Positions 1 through 6,001 of a stretch of DNA of 7,512 bases are shown here, one piece after another. The first letter of the stretch is position 1, and each line of letters opens with the position of its first letter. The stretch is from NCBI GenBank assembly GCA_031402225.1, contig JANNSD010000002.1, positions 1 to 7,512 of the forward strand, read 5' to 3'. This DNA is from JAGGAG01 sp031402225 (lineage in GTDB: Bacteria > Gemmatimonadota > Gemmatimonadetes > Gemmatimonadales > GWC2-71-9). The notes under the pieces were generated by a model. It was not told where the DNA came from and searched no databases. It saw nothing but the letters and a program-made list of their open reading frames with translations. Position numbers and translations under genes: made by a program.

Positions 1-106
1 TTTTTTTTTTTTTTTTTTTTTGGTTTTGCTGGCGTGGCGCCCCTTCCTTCCCCACCCCCCCCCCACCGCGCCTCAACTCCCCCCCCCCCCCACCCCCCAC
101 CCCACC
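1..106. other. Low-complexity homopolymer and polypyrimidine tract at the window edge
   Basis: The window opens with 21 consecutive T, then a short mixed stretch. From about position 42 to 106 it is nearly pure C with scattered T and A, including runs of 10 C (55-64) and 13 C (79-91). No gene can be supported here: frames that read through it give only Pro/His-rich low-complexity peptide. The T run is not preceded by a convincing GC-rich hairpin inside the window, so I do not call it a terminator. It could be a genuine hypermutable tract or an artefact at the end of an assembled contig. Any promoter of the downstream operon would have to lie in this stretch or in 107-145, but no recognisable -35/-10 pair is visible. 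Confidence 0.6.
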
Positions 107-131
107 CACGACTCACGACTCACGACTCACG
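107..131. repeat. Heptamer tandem repeat, CACGACT x 3.6
   Basis: Three perfect copies of the 7-bp unit CACGACT occupy 107-113, 114-120 and 121-127, followed by a partial copy CACG at 128-131. The tract lies 14 bp upstream of the chosen thioesterase start, so it is in the leader or promoter region of the first operon. It has the same period and copy number as the second heptamer array at 2783-2807, though the unit differs. A 7-bp unit is not a codon multiple, so copy-number slippage here would change spacing but not a reading frame, provided the gene starts at 146 or later. Confidence 0.85.
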
Positions 132-145
132 CCTTCAGACAAATC

Positions 146-625
146 ATGGACCCAACGCACCACGCCGTTCCCGACTCCCGCCTCATGTCCTACTCCCGCG
201 GGGAGATCACGACCCTCGTCATGCCGAACATGCAGAACGTGCTCGGCGACCTGTTCGGGGGCAACCTGATGGCGATGGTGGACCAGGCGGCGGCGGTCGC
301 GGCGATCCGGCACGCCGGGGGCCGGGCGGTCACGGCATCGATCGACCGGGTGGACTTCCGGGAGCGCATTCCGGTCGGGGCGTTGGTGACCTGCATCGGT
401 ACGGTGGACTACGTCGGCAACAGCTCGATGGACATCACGGTGGAGGTCTATTCCGAGCTCGTCAGCACCGGCGACCGTCGCAACACCCACACGGCGCATG
501 TCGTCTTCGTCGCCATCGACGAGCACGGCAAGCCGATGCGGGTGCCCAGGCTCATCGCCGAGACGGACGAGGAGCAGGCGCGCATGGAGCGCGCGCGCCT
601 GCACCGGGAGAGCCTCAAGCGGTGA
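146..625 (+). CDS. Acyl-CoA thioesterase, hotdog fold (YciA/BFIT-like)
   Basis: A cytosolic enzyme of 159 residues predicted to hydrolyse acyl-CoA thioesters to free fatty acid and CoA. The family signature is clear. Residues 31-46 contain NVLGDLFGGNL followed by MAMVDQ, which matches the N-x-x-G-x-x-FGG...D pattern with the candidate catalytic acid Asp46. TASIDRVDF and the GNSSMDI segment follow, both typical of the 4HBT/hotdog thioesterases that include E. coli YciA. Length fits a single hotdog domain. The start is not certain. ATG at 146 is used here, but the in-frame ATG at 185 (residue 14) would also leave an intact domain, and neither has a clear Shine-Dalgarno sequence. The frame stays open further upstream only through low-complexity DNA, so an earlier start is unlikely. 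The stop overlaps the next gene's GTG by 4 bp. Chain-length preference cannot be read from the sequence. Confidence 0.88.
   Translation: MDPTHHAVPDSRLMSYSRGEITTLVMPNMQNVLGDLFGGNLMAMVDQAAAVAAIRHAGGRAVTASIDRVDFRERIPVGALVTCIGTVDYVGNSSMDITVEVYSELVSTGDRRNTHTAHVVFVAIDEHGKPMRVPRLIAETDEEQARMERARLHRESLKR
606..612 (+). promoter_or_regulatory. Shine-Dalgarno site for the patatin-like gene
   Basis: GGGAGAG lies 9 bp before the GTG at 622, inside the 3' end of the thioesterase gene. It is the best-placed ribosome binding site for the next gene and supports the GTG start over later in-frame codons. Confidence 0.6.
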
Positions 626-1464
626 GCGGTGCCATTCTCGTCCTGAGTGGCGGGGGAGCCAAGGCCGCGGCCCACTGCGGCGCGGTGCGCGCGCTGCGCG
701 AGCGGGGCATCGAGCCGGTGCGCTATGTGGCGACCTCGCTCGGCGCGGTGGTGGCCGCCGCATTCGCGTCGGGCGCCGAGCCGGACACGGTGGTGCGCGC
801 CCTGATGCACGAGGCTCCGGCAGGGATTCGGCCGCATCCGCTGGCGGCGGTGGCGGGGATCTACCTCGAGGGCCTGGTTCGGGCCGCGCCCTTCCGCGCG
901 GCGATCGAGCGCATTCTCACGGCGCGCAGCTTTGGCGAGCTGGCGGTGCCGCTCACGGTGACGGCGGTGGACATCGACAGGCTGGAGCTGGTGGTCTTCG
1001 GGCATGGCGGCATCGATGCGCCGTTGCTCGACGTGCTCATGGCCTCCTGCGCGCTGCCGCCCTACTTCCCGCCGGTGTCGCTCGGCGGCCGGATGCTGCG
1101 CGACGGCGGCCTGATGGGCCACCTGCCGTTGGCGGCGGTGGGCGAGACCGGCGGGCTGCCGGTGATAGCCGTGGACGTGGGCCCCGGCTTCGACAATGGC
1201 CTCGAGCCCAAGCCGCCCGGCGGGCCGCCGCTGATCCGCGCCGTCGATGAATCGATCGGGATCCTCATGGCGCAGCTGGCCGTGGACCAGGTGGCCCGCT
1301 GGCGGCAGGAGCGGGGCCCGATCCTGTACGTCCGGCCAAAGGTCGAGCGCAACGCGACATTCAGCGCCGGTCGCGCCCGGGTGTATGCCGATGAGGGGTA
1401 CCTTGCGATGCGCGAGGCGCTTGGTGCTCTTGATTCCGTGGCCCAGCCGAGCAGATTGCCGTGA
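622..1464 (+). CDS. Patatin-like phospholipase family protein with altered motifs
   Basis: A predicted serine lipid hydrolase of 280 residues using a Ser-Asp dyad. The N-terminus carries the glycine-rich oxyanion loop (LVLSGGGAKAAAHCG, residues 6-20). Next comes the nucleophile elbow ATSLG (37-41, Ser39), then ASCALPPYFPPV (141-152) and the RDGG motif with Asp161. This order is that of bacterial patatin/RssA-type proteins. Two positions differ from the usual pattern: the loop reads GGGAKA rather than GGGxRG, and the elbow is AxSxG rather than GxSxG. The dyad itself is intact, so activity is plausible but unproven. There is no signal peptide or membrane segment, which suggests a cytosolic or membrane-peripheral role. 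The GTG start overlaps the thioesterase stop (GTGA) and has a good ribosome site 9 bp upstream. Pairing with a thioesterase suggests a shared role in fatty-acyl turnover (inference). Confidence 0.85.
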   Translation: MSGAILVLSGGGAKAAAHCGAVRALRERGIEPVRYVATSLGAVVAAAFASGAEPDTVVRALMHEAPAGIRPHPLAAVAGIYLEGLVRAAPFRAAIERILTARSFGELAVPLTVTAVDIDRLELVVFGHGGIDAPLLDVLMASCALPPYFPPVSLGGRMLRDGGLMGHLPLAAVGETGGLPVIAVDVGPGFDNGLEPKPPGGPPLIRAVDESIGILMAQLAVDQVARWRQERGPILYVRPKVERNATFSAGRARVYADEGYLAMREALGALDSVAQPSRLP

Positions 1465-1904
1465 TCCGACCAGCTTCCACTTCACCCGGACAGTCGATGC
1501 GCGCATCTGAAGTGATGGTAGCCGATCCAATCGTGGCGGTCGCGGGCGCGATGGCGAGCGAGGTCGCCATCATGTTCCGCAACCGTAACATTTCGGTGGT
1601 CCCGGTGGTCGATGACCACCGGACGCGCCGGTTCCTCGGCACCCTGAGCGACCGCGAGCTGGTGACGCGCTGCCTCGCCGAGGGAAAACACCCATGGCAC
1701 ACCCGGGCCGATGCACTGATGCGCACGAGCACGACGGTGGTGGGCCCGGAGCAGGAGCTGGAGGGCCTGGAACTCCGCATGGACCTGGAGCCCAACGAAT
1801 CGCACCTCCGGCCGACGATCACCGTCGTCGACGACGATCGCCGGGTGGTCGGCTTCATCAGTCATCCGGAGCAGGTGCCCGGTGTGCGGGTGGTATGGGG
1901 CTGA
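1461..1904 (+). CDS. CBS-domain pair protein
   Basis: A small protein of 147 residues consisting almost entirely of two CBS domains. The first runs roughly from residue 16 to 68: ASEVMVADPIVAV, then VAIMFRNRNISVVPVVDD, then FLGTLSDREL. The second runs roughly from 87 to 140: ADALMRTSTTVV, then ITVVDDDRRVVGFIS. Tandem CBS domains form a Bateman module that commonly binds adenosine nucleotides and acts as an energy or nucleotide sensor. No catalytic domain is attached, so a ligand-sensing or regulatory partner role is inferred and the partner is unknown. GTG at 1461 gives the 4-bp GTGA overlap seen at other junctions in this operon, but it has a weak ribosome site. ATG at 1497 (residue 13) falls just before the first CBS domain and is a serious alternative start. 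Confidence 0.82.
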   Translation: MIRPASTSPGQSMRASEVMVADPIVAVAGAMASEVAIMFRNRNISVVPVVDDHRTRRFLGTLSDRELVTRCLAEGKHPWHTRADALMRTSTTVVGPEQELEGLELRMDLEPNESHLRPTITVVDDDRRVVGFISHPEQVPGVRVVWG

Positions 1905-2329
1905 TGAGCCAGGAGCGGCTCTTTACCCGGGAAGAGGCGGAGCGCACGCTGCCGCTGGTGCGTCGCATCGTGCAGGACCTGCTGCTGGAGCATCCGGCGT
2001 GGCGCCGGGCGATCTCGCAGTACGAGCTCCTGGCGGCGGGTTCCGTGGCCGACGAGGGCGAGTCGCAAGCAGTGGCGGCGGCCCGGGTGGCGGCGGAGCA
2101 GCTCGCCGCACGGATCGACGTGTACCTGCGCGAGATCGAGCAGATCGGCTGCATGTTCCAGGGGTTCGAGGAAGGCCTGGTCGACTTCCGGTCGATGCGT
2201 GACGACCGGATGGTGCTGCTCTGCTGGCGCCATGGCGAGGAGCGCATCACGCACTGGCACGAGATCGGCGCGGGCTTCGCGGGGCGCCGCCCGATCGACG
2301 ACGCGCTGCTGAGCGAGGTCGCCCCGTGA
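1904..2329 (+). CDS. DUF2203 domain-containing protein
   Basis: A 141-residue soluble protein matching the DUF2203 family by motif. It begins LFTREEAERTLPLVRRIV, followed by a helical middle section rich in Ala and Glu. The diagnostic C-terminal half contains GLVDF (91-95), LCWRHGE (106-112), HWHE (117-120) and GFAGRRP (124-130). The conserved Cys, His and Glu residues could suit metal binding or catalysis, but the family has no established function that I know of. The start at 1904 overlaps the preceding stop as TGATG, an arrangement typical of translational coupling. The in-frame ATG at 1895, three codons earlier, cannot be excluded. DUF2203 genes occur in many phyla and this copy shows no truncation. 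Confidence 0.88.
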   Translation: MSQERLFTREEAERTLPLVRRIVQDLLLEHPAWRRAISQYELLAAGSVADEGESQAVAAARVAAEQLAARIDVYLREIEQIGCMFQGFEEGLVDFRSMRDDRMVLLCWRHGEERITHWHEIGAGFAGRRPIDDALLSEVAP

Positions 2330-2781
2330 GCCTGTGGCTGTTCCTGCACCTGCTCGGTGTGGCGCTCTGGATGGGTGGTGGTTTTGCGGGAATGGCGGTG
2401 GCGATCGCCGCGAAGGCTGAGGCGCGGCCGGCGCTGGCCACCGTAACGCGACTGCAATGGGCGATCGCCCGGAACCTGGTGTTCCCCGGGTCACTGCTGA
2501 CGGTGGTGTCCGGGTTGTTCCTCACCATGCGGCTCATCAACACCCCGGCGATTGGCAACGGCTGGATGGTGGCGATGCAGGCGCTGGGCATGGTGGGCGC
2601 GCTGCTGGCGCTGACGGTGCTGGTGCCCACGGCGGCGAAGCTGGCGCGGCTCGACCCGATGGGTGAGCATGCGGCCTACTTCGACCGGATGCGCGTGCGC
2701 CAGCGGATCGCGTCGAGTGTGGGGGGAGTGCTCGGGCTGGTGGCGCTGCTGGCGGGGGCGATGTACCGGTATGGAAGCTGA
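2326..2781 (+). CDS. Small integral membrane protein, DUF2269-like
   Basis: A 151-residue inner-membrane protein with four predicted transmembrane helices at about residues 5-29, 47-70, 79-105 and 129-147. The first helix contains LHLLGVALWMGGGF. This His-...-Trp-x-Gly-Gly pattern is typical of DUF2269 and resembles CopD-type membrane proteins. No catalytic motif is visible, so no function is assigned. The GTG start at 2326 overlaps the DUF2203 stop (GTGA) and has GAGGT at 2315-2319, six bases upstream, which supports the choice. It is the last gene of the five-gene run, and the hairpin-forming repeat begins 2-5 bp after its stop. The fold and topology are fairly sure. The exact family name is moderately sure. 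Confidence 0.75.
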   Translation: MSLWLFLHLLGVALWMGGGFAGMAVAIAAKAEARPALATVTRLQWAIARNLVFPGSLLTVVSGLFLTMRLINTPAIGNGWMVAMQALGMVGALLALTVLVPTAAKLARLDPMGEHAAYFDRMRVRQRIASSVGGVLGLVALLAGAMYRYGS

Positions 2782-2782
2782 G

Positions 2783-2807
2783 TTAGGCGTTAGGCGGTAG
2801 GCGTTAG
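2783..2807. repeat. Heptamer tandem repeat, TTAGGCG x 3.6
   Basis: Copies are TTAGGCG (2783-2789), TTAGGCG (2790-2796) and GTAGGCG (2797-2803, one mismatch), plus partial TTAG (2804-2807). The tract fills the gap after the membrane-protein stop and runs into the 3' end of the convergent mutY-like gene, whose TAA stop lies on the minus strand at 2792-2790, inside the second unit. Period and copy number equal those of the array at 107-131, although the unit differs. Confidence 0.85.
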
Positions 2808-2828
2808 AGGTTCCCAGCGCCTAACGCC
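2786..2828. terminator. Inverted repeat between convergent genes, possible bidirectional terminator
   Basis: GGCGTTAGGCG at 2786-2796 pairs perfectly over 11 bp with CGCCTAACGCC at 2818-2828. A competing 8-bp stem uses the third repeat unit (2800-2807 with 2821-2828). Its position at the junction of two convergent genes suits transcription termination in both directions. There is no T run after either arm, so it is not a classic intrinsic terminator. The right arm lies inside the last codons of the mutY-like gene. Confidence 0.45.
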
Positions 2829-3488
2829 GGTGCGGCACGCATTCCTCACTGGGCACACCTCACACCTCGCCACTCTCGCCGTACACACCAGCGCTCCCAA
2901 CTCCATGATGGCTTGATTGAACGCCCATGCGTCGCGGCCGCGGCGGGGGACGAGTGCCTCCGCCGTCTTCCAGATGCGCGCCTCGCCTTTCGCCGTACGG
3001 CTGGTTCGGGGATGAAAGGCGCGGCGGATAACCCGGGAGACGTTGGTGTCTACCGCGGCTTCCCGACGCTCGAAGGCGAAACAGGCGATGGCGCCGGCGG
3101 TATAGCGTCCCACGCCGGGAAGTTCGCGGAGCTGGGCCGGATCGTCGGGGAAGAGGCCGTTGCGGGTGGCCACCACCTCTCGCGCCAGGGCATGCAGGTT
3201 CTGCGCGCGACGATAGTAGCCGAGCCCTTCCCAAGCCTCGCGCACCGCGGCGGGAGGGGCATCGGCCAGGTGGTGGACGGTGGGAAACCGGGCGAGGAAG
3301 TGGTGGTAGAACCCCTCCACTCGGCTTACCTGGGTTTGCTGCAGCATGAACTCGGATACGGCCACTCGGTAGGGATCGCGGGTGCGCCGCCAGGGCAGGT
3401 CGCGCCCGTGCCGGCGAAACCAGCGCAAGAGCCGGCGGCGGAACGCCGTCGCACCGTCGGCAACCCTTGGCCTAGACTTATCGGGCAT
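2790..3488 (-). CDS. mutY: A/G-specific adenine DNA glycosylase, short form (MutY/MIG-like)
   Basis: A base-excision repair glycosylase of 232 residues, expected to remove adenine opposite 8-oxoguanine. The catalytic core is complete: PWRRTRDPY and SEFMLQQTQV with Glu46, GLGYYRRAQNL (88-98), the helix-hairpin-helix LPGVGRYTAG (123-132), the VDTNV segment with catalytic Asp147, and the [4Fe-4S] cysteines 202, 209, 212 and 218 in the family spacing C-x6-C-x2-C-x5-C. The protein stops 14 residues after the last cysteine. E. coli MutY is about 350 residues and has a NUDIX-like 8-oxoguanine-recognition domain there, which this protein lacks. Short family members include MIG-type T/G mismatch glycosylases, so the substrate is less sure than the family. 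ATG at 3488 is chosen. An in-frame ATG at 3512 would overlap the mlaE start. The final dozen codons and the stop come from the hairpin repeat region. Confidence 0.88.
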   Translation of the reverse strand: MPDKSRPRVADGATAFRRRLLRWFRRHGRDLPWRRTRDPYRVAVSEFMLQQTQVSRVEGFYHHFLARFPTVHHLADAPPAAVREAWEGLGYYRRAQNLHALAREVVATRNGLFPDDPAQLRELPGVGRYTAGAIACFAFERREAAVDTNVSRVIRRAFHPRTSRTAKGEARIWKTAEALVPRRGRDAWAFNQAIMELGALVCTARVARCEVCPVRNACRTGVRRWEPLTPTA

Positions 3489-3510
3489 CGGCGGACAAGA
3501 TACCTCACCC
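3489..3510. promoter_or_regulatory. 22-bp divergent spacer between mutY-like gene and mlaE
   Basis: The two start codons face away from each other across only 22 bp. No convincing -35/-10 pair fits inside, so each promoter must overlap the opposite coding region or its start. An AGGT on the minus strand about 13 bases before the glycosylase start is the only weak ribosome-site candidate. None is visible for mlaE. Confidence 0.3.
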
Positions 3511-4332
3511 ATGACAGCCGCCACGACCACCCTGACGCGCCAGGACGGCAACTTTCTCACCAGGATCGCTGCAACGGTGGGCCGGTATCTCATCGGCACC
3601 GTCGCCACGATCGGTCGGTTCGGCCTGTTCTCGCTGGAAACGTTCCGGGGCCTGGCTGAGGTGAAAATCTGGTTTCCGCGCTTCCTGATCGAGGCGTGGA
3701 ACATCGGGGTGGGCAGCTTCCTGCTGGTACTGCTCATCGCCGGTTTTGCCGGGGCGGTGACGGCGCTGCAGACCGGCTACCAGTTCAGCGGGAGCATTCC
3801 CTATTACGTAGTGGGGACGCTGGTGGTCTCGTCGCTGATCCTCGAACTGGGACCGGTGCTCACGGCCCTGGTGCTGGCGGGGCGCATCGGCGCCCGCTAC
3901 GCCGCCGAGCTGGGCACGATGCGCGTCACCGAGCAGATCGACGCGCTGGAGAGCCTGGGCCGGGCGCCGTCATCGCACCTCATCGTGCCGCGGGTGCTGG
4001 CGGCGCTCATCATGATCCCCGCGCTCACCGTGTTCGCCAACGCCAGCGGCATCCTGGTGGGGTGGTGGGCGGTGAAGCAGGTGCTGCCGGTCACCAACAT
4101 GGACTTCACTTACGGTGCCCAGTACTACTTCCGGCCGTGGGATGCGTGGTACTCGCTGATCAAGTCGTTCTTCTTCGGGGGCACCATCGGGCTGATCTCC
4201 TGCTACATGGGCATGAACACCCAGCAGGGCGCCGAAGGGGTGGGCAAGGGCACGACCGGTGCCGTCGTCACGAGTACCGTCATCGTGCTGCTGCTCGATA
4301 CCGTCCTCACCAAGCTGCTCCTGAACACGTGA
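3511..4332 (+). CDS. mlaE: MlaE-family ABC transporter permease
   Basis: A 273-residue inner-membrane permease of the Mla/Tgd/Mce phospholipid transporter class. It has an amphipathic N-terminal region and about five hydrophobic segments near residues 66-88, 98-122, 158-185, 216-234 and 248-270. The family hallmark is a cytoplasmic loop at 127-150, GARYAAELGTMRV followed by TEQIDALESLG, which corresponds to the conserved E-x-G-x-M-x-V-x-E-Q-I-D-A-L element that contacts the ATPase. Length is close to the usual ~260. With MlaF and MlaD it should form a complex moving phospholipids between the inner membrane and the periplasmic side. Direction cannot be read from sequence. The start ATG has no obvious Shine-Dalgarno sequence, and the frame is open upstream into the antisense of the glycosylase gene. 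It ends in a GTGA overlap with mlaF. Confidence 0.93.
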   Translation: MTAATTTLTRQDGNFLTRIAATVGRYLIGTVATIGRFGLFSLETFRGLAEVKIWFPRFLIEAWNIGVGSFLLVLLIAGFAGAVTALQTGYQFSGSIPYYVVGTLVVSSLILELGPVLTALVLAGRIGARYAAELGTMRVTEQIDALESLGRAPSSHLIVPRVLAALIMIPALTVFANASGILVGWWAVKQVLPVTNMDFTYGAQYYFRPWDAWYSLIKSFFFGGTIGLISCYMGMNTQQGAEGVGKGTTGAVVTSTVIVLLLDTVLTKLLLNT

Positions 4333-5084
4333 TCGAGCTGAAGGGAGTCAAGAAGCGCTTCGGCGCCCAGGTCATCCTCGACGGCGTCGATTTCGACGTG
4401 CGCGAGGGCGAGACGGTGGCGCTGCTGGGGCCCTCCGGCACCGGCAAGAGCGTGCTGCTCAAGACCATCATCGGGCTGCTCAAGCCGGATGCCGGGCAGG
4501 TGATCGTGGACGGCAAGGATGTGCCGCTGCTCAAGCGAGACGAGCTGTCCGAACTGCGCAAGACGATCGGCTATGTCTTCCAGAATGGTGCCCTCTTCGA
4601 CTCGCTTGATGTTTACGAGAACGTGCGGCTGGGGATCGTGGACGAGTCGAAGTTCAAGGACGAGAAGTACGCCCGGGAACGGGTGAGCCAGTGCATCAAG
4701 CTGGTCAACCTGCAGCCCGAGGTGGTGATGTCCAAGTTCCCGGCGCAGCTGTCGGGCGGCATGCGGAAGCGGGTAGGCATCGCGCGCGCGATCGCGGGCC
4801 AGCCCAAGTACCTGCTATACGACGAGCCCACCTCGGGGCTCGACCCGGTCAACGCCGACATCATCGATGCGCTGGTGCAGCGCCTCGATCAGGAGCTGGG
4901 TGTCACCAGTATCATGGTGACGCACGATGTACGGGGCGCGTTCCGCGTGGCGAACCGGCTGGCGCTGTTGAGTGAGGGCAAAGTGGTCATGCAGGGCACG
5001 CCGCAGGAGTTCCTCGCCTCGGAGCACCCGAAGGTGAAGGCATTCCTGGAGCGCGATTTCGACAACTCTCAATTCGCCGCCTGA
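4329..5084 (+). CDS. mlaF: MlaF-family ABC transporter ATP-binding protein
   Basis: A 251-residue cytoplasmic ATPase that powers the MlaE permease. All ABC motifs are present: Walker A GPSGTGKS (34-41), Q-loop Gln85 in YVFQNGALFDSL, signature LSGGMRKR (141-148), Walker B YLLYDE (161-166) followed by the D-loop SGLDP, and H-loop His199 in MVTHD. The QNGALFDSL segment and the LSGGMRKRVGIARA form of the signature are typical of MlaF-like rather than other ABC ATPases. The GTG start overlaps the mlaE stop by 4 bp with no clear ribosome site, so translation probably depends on coupling to mlaE. No later in-frame start would keep the N-terminal strand. No auxiliary MlaB-like STAS gene follows. Confidence 0.95.
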   Translation: MIELKGVKKRFGAQVILDGVDFDVREGETVALLGPSGTGKSVLLKTIIGLLKPDAGQVIVDGKDVPLLKRDELSELRKTIGYVFQNGALFDSLDVYENVRLGIVDESKFKDEKYARERVSQCIKLVNLQPEVVMSKFPAQLSGGMRKRVGIARAIAGQPKYLLYDEPTSGLDPVNADIIDALVQRLDQELGVTSIMVTHDVRGAFRVANRLALLSEGKVVMQGTPQEFLASEHPKVKAFLERDFDNSQFAA

Positions 5085-5089
5085 GGCCT

Positions 5090-6001
5090 ATGGACTCCCG
5101 ATTCGGCAAGGAAGTAGTCGTCGGCAGCATCGTGCTCGCCGCCGCGGCGGTGTTCGGCCTCGGCATGCTGTGGCTCCGGGGCAAGTCGATCGGGCGGAGC
5201 GACAACGAGGTGATCGTCCAGTTCGCCGATGCCGGCGAGCTCAAGCCGGCCTCCCAGGTGCGGGTGTCGGGGGTGCCGTCGGGCAAGGTGGAGAACATCA
5301 AGCTCATCGAGCCGGGGAAGGTGCACGTCACCATCTCGCTCAACAACAAGGCCATCGTTCCCAAGATCGACGCCAAGGCGGTGATCATGTCGGTGGGCCT
5401 GGCGGGCGACGTGACGCTGCTGTTCATCCCCGGCGACTCGCCAACCCCCCTGCCCAAGGGGCAGGTGGTGATGGGCATCCTCCCGCCCGGCATCATGCAG
5501 TCCGCCGGCGCCCTCTCCGACCGGGCCGACAGCGTGCTGCTCAATGTGCAGGCGTTCACGGGACCGCAGATGCAGGAGCGGCTGGCGAAGACGCTGGAAG
5601 AGGCGACCAAGACGCTGCAGGGGTCGCAGCGCCTCATGGCGACGCTGAACGACCCGAAGCATGGCGCGAACGCCGAGCTGGCGCTGACCATGCAGGCGCT
5701 GCGCGGCACGCTGGCGCGACTGGACTCGACCCTGGCCGCGCCGGCGGTGGTGCGGGCCCGGGACAAGGCCGACACGCTGGTGGGCAACCTGAACGCCATG
5801 ACAGCGCAGTTCACCGCCACCGGTGCGCGGCTCGACTCGGTGCTGATGCTGGTGCAGTCCGGCAAGGGAACGATGGGCAAGTTCGCCACCGACTCGGCGC
5901 TCTACGGGAACATGGTGCGGCTGACGGCGTCGCTCGACTCGCTGGTGAACGACATCAAGGAGCATCCGGGCAAGATCGGCGTCACGGTGCGGATCTTCTA
6001 G
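5090..6001 (+). CDS. mlaD: MlaD-family MCE-domain lipid-binding protein
   Basis: A 303-residue protein anchored in the inner membrane by one N-terminal helix (about 9-29) and otherwise periplasmic. The MCE domain follows at about 38-115, with VIVQFADAGELKPASQVRVSG and later GLAGDVTLLFIPG. MCE domains form hexameric rings that pass lipids between membranes. After it come about 150 mostly helical residues ending in a conserved-looking block GKGTMGKF (258-265), SALYGNMV and LVNDIKEHPGK. E. coli MlaD is only about 180 residues, so this is the long form, whose C-terminal helices may build a channel across the periplasm (inference from related MCE proteins). GAGG at 5083-5086 lies 3 bp before the ATG and overlaps the mlaF stop, a rather tight spacing. 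The TAG stop is shared as a palindromic CTAG with the convergent gene. Confidence 0.93.
   Translation: MDSRFGKEVVVGSIVLAAAAVFGLGMLWLRGKSIGRSDNEVIVQFADAGELKPASQVRVSGVPSGKVENIKLIEPGKVHVTISLNNKAIVPKIDAKAVIMSVGLAGDVTLLFIPGDSPTPLPKGQVVMGILPPGIMQSAGALSDRADSVLLNVQAFTGPQMQERLAKTLEEATKTLQGSQRLMATLNDPKHGANAELALTMQALRGTLARLDSTLAAPAVVRARDKADTLVGNLNAMTAQFTATGARLDSVLMLVQSGKGTMGKFATDSALYGNMVRLTASLDSLVNDIKEHPGKIGVTVRIF

Noticed and set aside
1..21. T run as an intrinsic terminator of an upstream gene
   Set aside because: No hairpin precedes it within the window, and 21 T is far longer than normal terminator tails.
107..131. Possible CRISPR-like array
   Set aside because: Units are only 7 bp, directly adjacent and without spacers.
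34..621. Upstream extension of the patatin frame, which would make a long fusion protein
   Set aside because: The added part is Pro/His/Gly/Arg-rich out-of-frame translation of the thioesterase gene. The GTG at 622 with a good ribosome site is the real start.
448..1530. Long minus-strand open frame of 360 codons opposite the thioesterase and patatin genes
   Set aside because: Its product is a His/Arg-rich composition with no domain. It is an antisense shadow of GC-rich genes whose + strand products have clear motifs.
3382..3510. N-terminal extension of MlaE from an upstream start
   Set aside because: The extra 43 residues are Arg-rich antisense translation of the glycosylase gene and do not resemble the MlaE family.
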